This document shows, piece after piece, positions 54,978 through 63,083 of a stretch of 64,000 nucleotides of DNA. The first letter of the stretch is position 1. The number at the start of each line of letters is the position of its first letter. The stretch is from Amycolatopsis mongoliensis. GTDB taxonomy: Bacteria > Actinomycetota > Actinomycetes > Mycobacteriales > Pseudonocardiaceae. The translations under genes and the position numbers were made by a program. Location: positions 9,424,001 to 9,488,000 of the forward strand of contig NZ_CP127295.1 of assembly GCF_030285665.1 (NCBI RefSeq), in the 5' to 3' direction. The notes beneath the pieces were generated by a model. The model had not been told where the DNA came from, made no database searches, and saw nothing but the letters and a program-made list of their open reading frames with translations.

Positions 54978-55013
54978 AGCACTGGCGACTTGCACCGCGA
55001 CGCCACTCGTGGC
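54978..55013 (+). repeat. 36-bp edge repeat, right copy
   Basis: Matches 30304-30339 at 31 of 36 positions in the same orientation, just outside the iclR gene. Confidence 0.65.
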
Positions 55014-55260
55014 TGATCGGGCATCTGCCCGAAGTGCCCACGGTCGACGTAGCGGCGGTCTACGCCACGCTCGACCGGCTCGGCGACGTCGCCCGACATC
55101 TCAACTCGCGGCACCGGACCGGAAAATGCAGGTCCACCGCGATCTCGGCCTGCAAGTCGTCTACTACAACAACAAAGAGGCGGTGGTGACTTCGCTCCCC
55201 GTGTGGGTAACGTGTGCGTCCGAGGACCGAGTTGATCTACAACCCCACACTGAAGATCGC
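55014..55260 (+). pseudogene. Serine-recombinase relic B (right edge of catabolic island)
   Basis: LIGHLPEVPTVDVAAVYATL then, after a 1-nt frame change, MQVHRDLGLQVVYYNNKEAV resembles the C-terminal region of large serine recombinases (LPxVxxxD...LGLQVxYNxK). No catalytic domain remains. It runs into the right copy of the long direct repeat, as relic A does at 29.5 kb. Confidence 0.5.
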
Positions 55261-55500
55261 CACGGACCTGCAACTCGAGCGATATCGCCGCCTGGCCGAG
55301 CACTCGGCGCGAGCCTCGCAGGCCGCTGCCATCCGCGACCGCCTGCCAGTTCTGATATCGATCTTGAACTTCGCGTTGCAGTCCAAGACGATCGGGCCGC
55401 GCATCCGGCCGCGGCATGCCGGTTCCCGGGCTGCCTTCTCCCTCTACCGAAGCGCCGGGCTCCTCGGACGCTTACCATGACCTCCACTACGCGGGTCGAG
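55218..55500 (+). repeat. Imperfect direct repeat, right copy
   Basis: Pairs with 29526-29821 in the same orientation; 82 of the first 95 positions match by hand count. The right copy has an uninterrupted frame (ELIYNPTLKIATDLQLERYR) that is broken by stops in the left copy. Confidence 0.8.
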
Positions 55501-55588
55501 ATTCGTCTCGGCCCGCACAGTTCGTCTCTTGGCTGGACGCGGCCGCCCGCGGTTCACTCCGTGGACGACAGTCGGGGAACTGCCGCGC

Positions 55589-57034
55589 TCAGGGGCTCCA
55601 ACGCTGAACCGCCTGCGTGGTCAGGAAGTCGTCGATCCCCCAGCCGCCGAACTCCCGGCCGTAGCCGGAATCGCCGAAACCGCCGAACGGGGCCGCCGGG
55701 TCGAAGCCGGCTCCGTTGACTTCGACCTGGCCGGCGCGGATCCGCCAGGCGACGGCTTCGGCGTCCGCACCGAAAACGCCGGCGGCCAAGCCGTACCCGG
55801 TGTCGTTGGCGACCGCGACCGCGTCGTCGGTGCCGCGGTGGGTCTGCACGACCAGCACCGGGCCGAAGACCTCCTCGCGCACGATCGCGCTGTTCCGTTC
55901 GACCCTGGAGAAGACCGTGGGACGCACGAAGTAGCCCGTGTCCAGGCCGTCCGGGGCGCCGGGGCCGCCGGTGACGACGCGCGCCCCCTCGGCGATCGCG
56001 CGCTCGATGTGCCCGCGGACGCTCGTGCGCTGGGCCTCGGACACGACGGGGCCGAGCCGGACGCCGGGGTCGAAGGGGTCGCCGGCGCGGAACCGGCCGG
56101 CCGCGGCGGCGAGGATCTGCTCGGCGGTGTCGAGCCGGTGTTCGGGGACGATGATCCGGGTGAGGGCGCTGCACATCTGGCCGGAGTTGAGCAGCGAACC
56201 GGCCATCACCCGCCGCAGTGCCTTCTCGAAGGCACTGTCGTCGAGGTCGTCGAGCAGGACCGCGGGCGACTTGCCGCCCAGTTCCAGAGCCGTGGGGCGG
56301 ACCCGGCCCGCGGCGAGCGTCGCGACGCGGGCGCCGGCGCCGGTGGAGCCGGTGAACGACACGAAGTCGACGACCGGGTGCAGGACCAGCGCTTCGCCGA
56401 CCTTCGCTCCGGCGCCGGAGACCAGGTTGAACACCCCGGGCGGGAGGCCGAGCCCGGCGATGACGTCGGCCAGCACGAAGACGCCCAGCGGCGTGACCTG
56501 GCTCGGCTTGAGCACGACCGGCGCGCCCGCGGCGAGCGCTCCCCCGACCTTGGCCGCGACCTGGTGCAGCGGGAAGTTCCACGGCGTGATCGCGCCGACG
56601 ACACCCACGGGGACCTCGCGCACGACCGAGGTGCCGATTTCCCGTTCGTAGACGTGTTGTTCGGCCGCGTCGGCCAGGTTCGCGAAGTCGGTGACGGCCA
56701 AGCCGACCTGGACGCTACGGGCGAAGGCCCGCGGCATGCCGAGGTCCGCGGTGACGAGATCGGCGAGGTCCTCCGCACGCGCGTCGAGCTCGGCGGAGAT
56801 CGCGCGGCAAGCCGCGGCGCGTTCGGCCGGTGGGACCGCGGACCAGACGGGCAGGGCGTCCGCGGCCGCGCGGCAGGCCGCGTCGACGTCGTCTTCGGTC
56901 CCGGCCGGGATGTCGGCGATCACCTGCTCGGTGGCGGGGTTGCGGACCGCGATCCGCTCGATGCCCGCGCCCGGACGCCACTTCCCGCCGATGAACAGGG
57001 CGGAGGTGTCGGGCAGGGTGAAGGTGCCGGTCAC
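55589..57034 (-). CDS. NAD(P)-dependent aldehyde dehydrogenase
   Basis: The 481-residue enzyme has GAITPWNFPLHQVAAKVG, FTGSTGAGARVATLAAG, base Glu in ALELGGKSPAVLLDD, nucleophile Cys in LLNSGQMCSALTR and EEVFGPVLVVQTH. It is a classical ALDH, unlike the semialdehyde type in the island. GTG 57034 overlaps the alcohol dehydrogenase stop (GTGA). Coupled to an alcohol dehydrogenase and near a Baeyer-Villiger enzyme, it may oxidise an omega-oxo acid such as 6-oxohexanoate; chain length is not known. Confidence 0.88.
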   Translation of the reverse strand: MTGTFTLPDTSALFIGGKWRPGAGIERIAVRNPATEQVIADIPAGTEDDVDAACRAAADALPVWSAVPPAERAAACRAISAELDARAEDLADLVTADLGMPRAFARSVQVGLAVTDFANLADAAEQHVYEREIGTSVVREVPVGVVGAITPWNFPLHQVAAKVGGALAAGAPVVLKPSQVTPLGVFVLADVIAGLGLPPGVFNLVSGAGAKVGEALVLHPVVDFVSFTGSTGAGARVATLAAGRVRPTALELGGKSPAVLLDDLDDSAFEKALRRVMAGSLLNSGQMCSALTRIIVPEHRLDTAEQILAAAAGRFRAGDPFDPGVRLGPVVSEAQRTSVRGHIERAIAEGARVVTGGPGAPDGLDTGYFVRPTVFSRVERNSAIVREEVFGPVLVVQTHRGTDDAVAVANDTGYGLAAGVFGADAEAVAWRIRAGQVEVNGAGFDPAAPFGGFGDSGYGREFGGWGIDDFLTTQAVQRWSP

Positions 57035-58125
57035 CGCGCGGTCCCGTCCAGCCGGACGACGGTGCGGACGCCGTGGCCGCGTCGCAGGTCGTCGAAGGCC
57101 TGGTCGATGCCGGTCAGGTCGGTGGTGGCGGTACACAGCGCGGCGAGGTCCAGCGCGCCGGCGTCCGCCAGGTCGAGCAGGTCGGGGACGTCGGTGTCGG
57201 GGTCGCTGGAGCCGTAGACGCAGCCGCGCAGGGTGCGGCCGAACCAGAACAGCTCCAGCGAGGAGAACTCGACGGTGTCGCGGTGCGAGCCGACGCCGAC
57301 CACGGTGACGTGCCCGCCGCGCCGGGCCGCCGACCAGGCCGCCCGGGTGGTGGCCGAGCCGCCCACGCAGTCGAAGGCGTGGTCCGCGCCGCGGCCCCCG
57401 GTCAACGCACGGACCTTCTTCGCCGCGTCGTCTCCGGCCGGGACGAAGTCGGTGATCCCGTGTGCCTGCGCCAGCAGGCCCTTCTCCGCCGAGGTGTCGA
57501 TGCCGATGACCGGGTGCGCTCCGCGGACGCGCGCCGCCTGGGCGACCGACAGGCCGATGCCGCCGAGGCCGAGCACCACGACCGCTTGGCCCTCGCGGAC
57601 GTCGGCGGTGTGGAAGACGGCGCCCGCGCCGGTCAGCACGGCGCAGCCGAGCACGGCGACCAGGTCGAGGTCGACGGAGTCCGGCAGCCGCACGACCGCG
57701 CGCTCTCCGACGACGGTCTCTTCGGCGAAGGCACCGGTGCCGAGCCCGGCGTAGACCGGGGTTCCGTCGTCGAGGGTGGCGTAGGGCTCGCGCGCGGCGT
57801 TGTCGCCGTGCTCGCACAGGTACGGCTCGTCGTGTGCGCAGAACCAGCACTGGCCGCACGAAGGCGACCAGTTCAGCACGACCTTGTCCCCCACGGCGAC
57901 CCGCGTGACTCCGGTGCCGGTCGCGATCACCGTGCCGGCGCCTTCGTGGCCGAGGACGGCCGGGACGGGCTGCTTGAGCTTGCCGGTGGCCAGGGACAGG
58001 TCGGAGTGGCAGACCCCGGCGGCCTGGAGCCGGACGCGGACCTGTCCCGGTCCGGGGTCGGGCAGGACGATCTCGCACAGCTCCAGGGGCTGGTCCGGGG
58101 CGCGCAGGACAGCGGCCTTCACCAT
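57031..58125 (-). CDS. Zinc-dependent alcohol dehydrogenase (class III-like MDR)
   Basis: A 364-residue MDR enzyme with zinc ligands in GVCHSDLSLATG and LGHEGAGTV, structural cysteines in SPSCGQCWFCAHDEPYLC, and VVVLGLGGIGLSVAQAA for NAD binding. ATG 58125 follows AAGGAG. It lies between an acyl-CoA dehydrogenase gene (28 nt) and an overlapping aldehyde dehydrogenase gene, an arrangement equivalent to hydroxy-acid and oxo-acid oxidation steps after ketone monooxygenation (ChnD/ChnE type). Substrate is inferred. Confidence 0.88.
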   Translation of the reverse strand: MVKAAVLRAPDQPLELCEIVLPDPGPGQVRVRLQAAGVCHSDLSLATGKLKQPVPAVLGHEGAGTVIATGTGVTRVAVGDKVVLNWSPSCGQCWFCAHDEPYLCEHGDNAAREPYATLDDGTPVYAGLGTGAFAEETVVGERAVVRLPDSVDLDLVAVLGCAVLTGAGAVFHTADVREGQAVVVLGLGGIGLSVAQAARVRGAHPVIGIDTSAEKGLLAQAHGITDFVPAGDDAAKKVRALTGGRGADHAFDCVGGSATTRAAWSAARRGGHVTVVGVGSHRDTVEFSSLELFWFGRTLRGCVYGSSDPDTDVPDLLDLADAGALDLAALCTATTDLTGIDQAFDDLRRGHGVRTVVRLDGTAR

Positions 58126-58153
58126 GGGGAGTTCTCCTTGTCGCGTGGGCGGG

Positions 58154-59335
58154 TCAGCGGAAGGCCGGGATGCCGGTGACGGCCTGGCCGAGGGACAGCG
58201 CGTGCATCTCCTCGGTGCCTTCGTAGGTGAGGACGGTTTCGAGGTTCGCCATGTGCCGCATGACGGGGTACTCCAGCGAAATCCCGTTGGCGCCCAACAG
58301 GGTTCGCGCCGTGCGAGCCACATCCAGCGCGGCGCGGACGTTGGCGAGCTTGCCGAAGCTGACGTGGTTGTGGTGCAGCCCGCCGGCGTCCTTGAGCCGG
58401 CTGATCCGCAGGGCGACCAGAGCCGCGCGGTTGACGTCCACGATCATGTCGGCGAGCTTGCGCTGGGTCAGCTGGAACCCGGCCAGGGGCTTGCCGAACT
58501 GCGCACGGGTGAGGGTGTAGTCGCGGGCGGCCAGGTAGCAGGACCGGGCGGCGCCGACGACGCCGGCGAGAATGCCGAAGCGGGCCTCGTTCAGGCAGGT
58601 CAACGGGCCGCGCAGACCGCGGACCTCGGGGAACGCGGCGGCTTCCGGCAACCGGACGCCCTCGAGCACCAGCTCCGAGGTCACCGAGGCGCGCAGCGAG
58701 AGCTTGTGGTGGATCTCCGGCGCGCTGAACCCGGCGGTGTCGGTGGGCACGACGAACCCGCGGACACCCCCGTCGGTCTGGGCCCAGACGACCGCGACGT
58801 CGGCGACGGTGCCGTTGGTGATCCACATCTTGGTGCCGTCGAGGATCCAGTCGGAACCGTCACGGCGGGCGCGGGTGCGCATCGAGCCCGGATCGCTGCC
58901 CGCGTCGGGCTCGGTCAGGCCGAAGCAGCCGATCGCCTCGCCGGCGGCCATCGCCGGGAGCCAGGTCGTGCGGTGCTCCTCGGAACCCCAGAGGTGGATG
59001 GCTTTCATGGCCAGGGACCCCTGCACCGACACGAAGCTGCGCAGCCCCGAGTCGACGGCTTCCAGCTCGCGGCAGGCGATGCCGTAGCCGGTCGCGCTGG
59101 TGCCGGCGCAGCCGTAGCCGTCCAGGTGCATCCCGAACAAGCCGAGCTTGCCGAACTCCGCGGCCAGCTCGCGGACGGGCAGTTCGCCGCGTTCGAACCA
59201 GTCCCCCACCTGCGGGGCCAGCCGGTGCTGGGCCAAATCGCGGACGGCGTCGCGGATGTCGCGTTCGTCGTCGGTCAGCTGGGCGTCGACGTCGAGGAAG
59301 TCGCCGGGATCGGGCGGCGCGGTGATCGGGGCCAT
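58154..59335 (-). CDS. Acyl-CoA dehydrogenase, glutaryl-CoA dehydrogenase-like
   Basis: The 393-residue protein resembles glutaryl-CoA dehydrogenases: YGIACRELEAVDSGLRSFVS, GLTEPDAGSDPGSM, LNEARFGILAGVVGAA, and the catalytic Glu in LTYEGTEEMHALSLGQAVTG. Such enzymes act on dicarboxylic acyl-CoAs. ATG 59335 starts the three-gene unit with alcohol and aldehyde dehydrogenases; a TGT-N11-ACA site lies 35-51 nt upstream. This would suit a dicarboxylate formed by the pathway, but activity on another short acyl-CoA cannot be excluded. Confidence 0.86.
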   Translation of the reverse strand: MAPITAPPDPGDFLDVDAQLTDDERDIRDAVRDLAQHRLAPQVGDWFERGELPVRELAAEFGKLGLFGMHLDGYGCAGTSATGYGIACRELEAVDSGLRSFVSVQGSLAMKAIHLWGSEEHRTTWLPAMAAGEAIGCFGLTEPDAGSDPGSMRTRARRDGSDWILDGTKMWITNGTVADVAVVWAQTDGGVRGFVVPTDTAGFSAPEIHHKLSLRASVTSELVLEGVRLPEAAAFPEVRGLRGPLTCLNEARFGILAGVVGAARSCYLAARDYTLTRAQFGKPLAGFQLTQRKLADMIVDVNRAALVALRISRLKDAGGLHHNHVSFGKLANVRAALDVARTARTLLGANGISLEYPVMRHMANLETVLTYEGTEEMHALSLGQAVTGIPAFR

Positions 59336-59369
59336 GGCACGAAGTTAGACCGGACCGTCCACTCGGAAC

Positions 59370-59386
59370 TGTCCGGTTTCGCAACA
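59370..59386. promoter_or_regulatory. AcoR-type site 1
   Basis: TGTCCGGTTTCGCAACA has TGT and ACA arms 11 nt apart. The same layout is found at 61240, before the regulator gene, and AACTGTCC recurs before the monooxygenase gene at about 63063. Confidence 0.55.
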
Positions 59387-59388
59387 GG

Positions 59389-61164
59389 CTAAGGCGTCGG
59401 GAGGTGCTTCTCGTCGATGCCGAGGGCCCGCATCTTCCGGTACAGAGTGGACCGTGCGATGCCGAGCCGTTCGGCCGCGGCGAGCTTGTTGCCCCGGGCC
59501 TCGACGAGCGTTTCCAGCAGGATGTCCCGCTCGGCACGCTGCAGCGGCGACCCGCTGGACTTGCCGGTCGCGCAGCGGTACTCGGGCGGCAGGTGCTCCT
59601 GGGCGATGTCGGAGCCCATCGCGCGCACCGCGGCCGTCACCAGGACCGACTCCAGCTCGCGGATGTTGCCCGGCCAGTCCCGGGCCGCCAGCGTCCGGAT
59701 GGTGCCCGGCGACAGCCGGGGCACCGGACGCCGGGAGGTGTGCGCGGCCAGCAACGCGGGCGCGAGGTCGGCGATGTCCTCGGTGCGGAACCGCAGCGCC
59801 GGCACCGTGACGGAGAACGGGAAGTGATCGAGGAGCCGGCTGTCGCCGCGGGTGCGGGCGGTGGCCATCACCCGGCCGGGCGCGGCGGCGTCGACCACCG
59901 CCTCCACCCGTTCGACGAGCGCCGGCTCGAGCCGGTCGAGGTGCCGGAGGACCACGGCGCCGTCGGCGAGCACCTTCGCCAGCTTGGCGATCCAGCCCGC
60001 CGGGTCGTCCTGGGCGACGACGGCGTCGAGCACGGTGAGGGGGTCCTGCCCGGCGCGCCGCCGGTGCAGGTGGCGGGCGACGTGCAGTTTTCCCGTCCCG
60101 GCCTCGCCGCACAGCAGCACCGGCCGGTCGGTGGTCAGTGCCGCGCCGACGTCGTCGCGCAGCCTGCGCGCGGCCATGCTGCGGCCGGGCAGGGTGTCGT
60201 CCTCGCGCGGTTCGTGGGGCCGGGTCGCCGACCGGCGTCCGGCGAGGGCGCGTCCGTCGCCGCGGGTGTGCGGGCGCATCTCGACGACGACACCGGCCAT
60301 GCTGCCGCGTTCCCCCACCCGGGCGGCGCGCGCCTGCACGACGACGTCACCGGCCAGCCGCACTTCGCCGGTGCACTCGTCACCGGTGCCGAGCAGGCGG
60401 CACGCCCAGTCCCACAGCGTCGCCTGGTCGGAGAGGTCGAGCAGGGCCGAGGCGGCCGTGTTCGCCATGACGACGTCCTCGTTGAGGGAGACGACGGCCG
60501 AGGTCGCGCGCCGGTTGGCGCGCAGGAAGTGCTCCAGCAGCAACTGCTCGCGCCGGGAGGCGTCGGCGTACATCCGCGACTCGATCTCGCGCACGGCGGC
60601 CAGCACGAGGGGTTTCATCACCCCGTGGCCGTCCCCGACCCGGCAGGTGACGTCGAGGACGCCTTCGACGTTGCCGGTGATCGGGTGCTTGAGCGGCGAG
60701 CCGATGCAGGTGAATTCCTGCAGGTTCTCGCGGAAGTGCTCCGCGCCCGAGACCACGAACGGGCTCGCGGCCTCGAGCGCGGTGCCGATGCCGTTGGTGC
60801 CGGTGAACTCCTCCGCGTAGTAGAAGCCCGGTGAGACCAGGGCCCGGTCCAGCGCGTCGGTCAGCTCGCGGTGTCCGGTCCGGCGGTCGATGATCTGGGC
60901 TTCGGAGTCGGCCAGCAGGATCGAGACGGGGCCGTCTTCGATCTGCTCGGCGAGCCGGTCGAGGACCGGACCGGCCGCGCGGGCCAGCCGGCCGGGGCGC
61001 TCGAGCTCGGGGCGGAAGGGCACCTCGTCGCCGGTGGGCCGGACGCCGACGAGCCGGCACCGCTGCCAGGAAGTCTGGATCTCCCGGCGGAAGCCGGCCG
61101 CGTCGAGCGGGACGTCCCCATCGAGGACGCGCTCGCGTACCGTCCGCTGCCCGTGCTGGTCCAT
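59389..61164 (-). CDS. AcoR-type regulator (GAF, degenerate AAA+, Fis HTH)
   Basis: The 591-residue protein has an N-terminal GAF sensor (FYYAEEFTGTNGIGTALEAA, CIGSPLKHPITGNVEGVLDV), an AAA+ domain with Walker A VLLCGEAGTGK, and a C-terminal Fis-type helix-turn-helix (NKLAAAERLGIARSTLYRKM). The sigma-54 contact loop GAFTGA is absent, as in other actinobacterial AcoR-like regulators, so it must activate without sigma-54. ATG 61164 follows AAGGAGG. It lies between the monooxygenase gene and the dehydrogenase operon and is likely their activator. Confidence 0.87.
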   Translation of the reverse strand: MDQHGQRTVRERVLDGDVPLDAAGFRREIQTSWQRCRLVGVRPTGDEVPFRPELERPGRLARAAGPVLDRLAEQIEDGPVSILLADSEAQIIDRRTGHRELTDALDRALVSPGFYYAEEFTGTNGIGTALEAASPFVVSGAEHFRENLQEFTCIGSPLKHPITGNVEGVLDVTCRVGDGHGVMKPLVLAAVREIESRMYADASRREQLLLEHFLRANRRATSAVVSLNEDVVMANTAASALLDLSDQATLWDWACRLLGTGDECTGEVRLAGDVVVQARAARVGERGSMAGVVVEMRPHTRGDGRALAGRRSATRPHEPREDDTLPGRSMAARRLRDDVGAALTTDRPVLLCGEAGTGKLHVARHLHRRRAGQDPLTVLDAVVAQDDPAGWIAKLAKVLADGAVVLRHLDRLEPALVERVEAVVDAAAPGRVMATARTRGDSRLLDHFPFSVTVPALRFRTEDIADLAPALLAAHTSRRPVPRLSPGTIRTLAARDWPGNIRELESVLVTAAVRAMGSDIAQEHLPPEYRCATGKSSGSPLQRAERDILLETLVEARGNKLAAAERLGIARSTLYRKMRALGIDEKHLPTP

Positions 61165-61239
61165 GGCGCCTCCTTCACCGTTGACGAAGGCCACGTCGAT
61201 CGTAGGCGGACCAGTCAACCAGGGGCCGGGCCCGGCAAC

Positions 61240-61256
61240 TGTCCCAGAATGAAACA
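61240..61256. promoter_or_regulatory. AcoR-type site 2
   Basis: TGTCCCAGAATGAAACA, with TGT and ACA arms 11 nt apart, lies 76 nt upstream of the regulator start, suggesting autoregulation. Confidence 0.55.
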
Positions 61257-61340
61257 CTACCCGAACAGGGCCATGACCAGCGAAAACGTGAGCGTGACCA
61301 CGCGCCGGGCGCCCGGGTGGCGCCGGCGCGCGATCCGCCG

Positions 61341-62993
61341 TCAGCCGAGTTCGAACTCCGTGAAACCGGCTGCCTTGACCTCGTCCCACTTGCCGAAGTA
61401 GGCCGGGACACCGCCGGAGTAGTTCAGCATCTGCGCCGGCTTGCCGGGGACGTTCGCGCCCCAGTACCAGGACCGCGCCTTGGTGAACAGCGAGCCGTCG
61501 AACAGCTCGTCGACGTGCGCGGTCCACTCCTTCTCGGCGGAGGTGGCCGACTCGAACCGGGTGTGGCCCCCGGCGCGGACGTGCTCGAGGAACTCGACCA
61601 CGATGTCGCCCTGGTACTCCGCCGACGTCGGGCCGTTGCAGAAGCCGGACGGGCTCTGCGGGCCGTAGAGGAACAGCATGTTCGGGAAGCCGCTCGTCGA
61701 CAGGCCCATGAACGTGTCGACGCGGTCGGCCCACTTGTCCTGCAGCCGCGCACCGCCGACGCCTTGGATGTCGATGCCGAGGATGCCGCCGCGGTTGCTG
61801 TCGAACCCGGTCGCCAGCGCGATGACGTCGCACTCGATCAGCCCGTTCTTCGTCACGACCCCGGCCGGGGTGATCTCGAGGACCGGTTCGTCGTTCTGGT
61901 CGATCAGGTGCACGTTGTCCTGGTTGAACACGTCGAAGTAGTCCTGCTCCAGGGCGGGCCGCTTGACGCCGAAGGGGTGCGGCGGCCGCGCGGGCGCCAG
62001 CAGCTCGGCGGTCGCCGGGTCCTGCACGCGCTCGTGGACCTTTTCGCGCCAGAAGTCGTAGAAGGTGCGGTTGGCCTCCTCGTCGGCGAGCAGGTCCTGG
62101 TACATGCCCAGCCAGAGCGGGAACCCGCCGTCGGCCCAGAACCGCTCGTAGGTGGCACGGCGTTCGGCGTCGGTCGCGTCGGCGGCGTTCTCGGGCAGGA
62201 AGCTGAAGTCGAAGCCCGCGAAGGCCTTGTACCGCGCGTCGAACCGCTCCGGCAGGCCGGTGCGCACCGAGTCGTTCTCGGCGCCGTCGAGCTTGCGCTG
62301 CCGCATCGGCAGCGCGAGGTTCGGCGTGCGCTGGAAGACGGTGACCTGCGCGGCGTCGTGGGCGGCTTCCTGGACGACCTGAACGCCGCTGGCGCCGGTC
62401 CCGATGACGACGACGCGCTTGCCGGTCAGGTCGAGGCCGTTCTGGGGCCAGCGCGCCGTGTGGTGGCATTCGCCGGCGAAGGTGTCGATGCCGGGGATGT
62501 CCGGGTAGAGCGGCTTGGCCCCGAACCCGGTCGCGACCAGGACCGTCCGCGCCTTCTGCGCCTTGCCGTCCGCGGAGAACACCGTCCATTCGCGACGGTC
62601 CTCGTCCCACTGCGCCTGTGCGGCCGTGGTGTCGAACTCGATGTCCTTGGTCAGGTTCAGTTTCCGGTCGACGTACTCGAAGTAGTCGCGGACGCCGGTG
62701 AAGTCGGGATAGCGCTCCGCGAAGTCGTAGTCCTTCCACAAACCCTTGTGGGAGAACTGGTAGATGTGCGCGACGGTGTCCGTCCGGGCACCCGGGTAGC
62801 AGTTCCACCACCAAATCCCGCCCAAGCCGCCGGCGGCGTCCCAGACCTTGACGTCGAAACCGAGGTCTCGCAGGCGGTCGAGCTGGTAGAGGCCGGAGAA
62901 CCCGCCACCCACCACGAGCACGTCGAGAACGTCACCCTTGGCTTCCCCGCTCCGGGCGTCGGCCGAAGACTCCGAAGACACCGTTGTCGTCAT
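61341..62993 (-). CDS. Flavin-dependent Baeyer-Villiger monooxygenase
   Basis: The 550-residue type I BVMO has the FAD loop VLVVGGGFSGLYQLDRLRDL, the family fingerprint FAGECHHTARWP, the NADPH loop VVVIGTGASGVQVVQEAAHD and ALATGFDSNRGG. Length and sequence resemble cyclohexanone monooxygenase. It inserts oxygen next to a ketone carbonyl to make a lactone or ester. ATG 62993 follows GAGGAG. The alcohol and aldehyde dehydrogenases downstream fit oxidation of the resulting hydroxy acid, but no lactone hydrolase or esterase gene is visible. Substrate ring size is unknown. Confidence 0.9.
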   Translation of the reverse strand: MTTTVSSESSADARSGEAKGDVLDVLVVGGGFSGLYQLDRLRDLGFDVKVWDAAGGLGGIWWWNCYPGARTDTVAHIYQFSHKGLWKDYDFAERYPDFTGVRDYFEYVDRKLNLTKDIEFDTTAAQAQWDEDRREWTVFSADGKAQKARTVLVATGFGAKPLYPDIPGIDTFAGECHHTARWPQNGLDLTGKRVVVIGTGASGVQVVQEAAHDAAQVTVFQRTPNLALPMRQRKLDGAENDSVRTGLPERFDARYKAFAGFDFSFLPENAADATDAERRATYERFWADGGFPLWLGMYQDLLADEEANRTFYDFWREKVHERVQDPATAELLAPARPPHPFGVKRPALEQDYFDVFNQDNVHLIDQNDEPVLEITPAGVVTKNGLIECDVIALATGFDSNRGGILGIDIQGVGGARLQDKWADRVDTFMGLSTSGFPNMLFLYGPQSPSGFCNGPTSAEYQGDIVVEFLEHVRAGGHTRFESATSAEKEWTAHVDELFDGSLFTKARSWYWGANVPGKPAQMLNYSGGVPAYFGKWDEVKAAGFTEFELG

Positions 62994-63083
62994 TGCACAC
63001 TCCTCGTTCCGTGGACTGCCTTCGCCAGGCGAGAACGAACGTAAGACTGTCGGCCAGGTCACAACTGTCCGAAAACGAGTCGG

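Noticed and set aside
59170..59185. GTTCGAACC-like sequence resembling a tRNA T-loop
   Set aside because: It lies inside the acyl-CoA dehydrogenase gene and no acceptor or anticodon stem can be built around it.
59404..60834. 476-codon plus-strand frame
   Set aside because: Antisense to the AcoR-type regulator, whose GAF and Fis domains are unambiguous.
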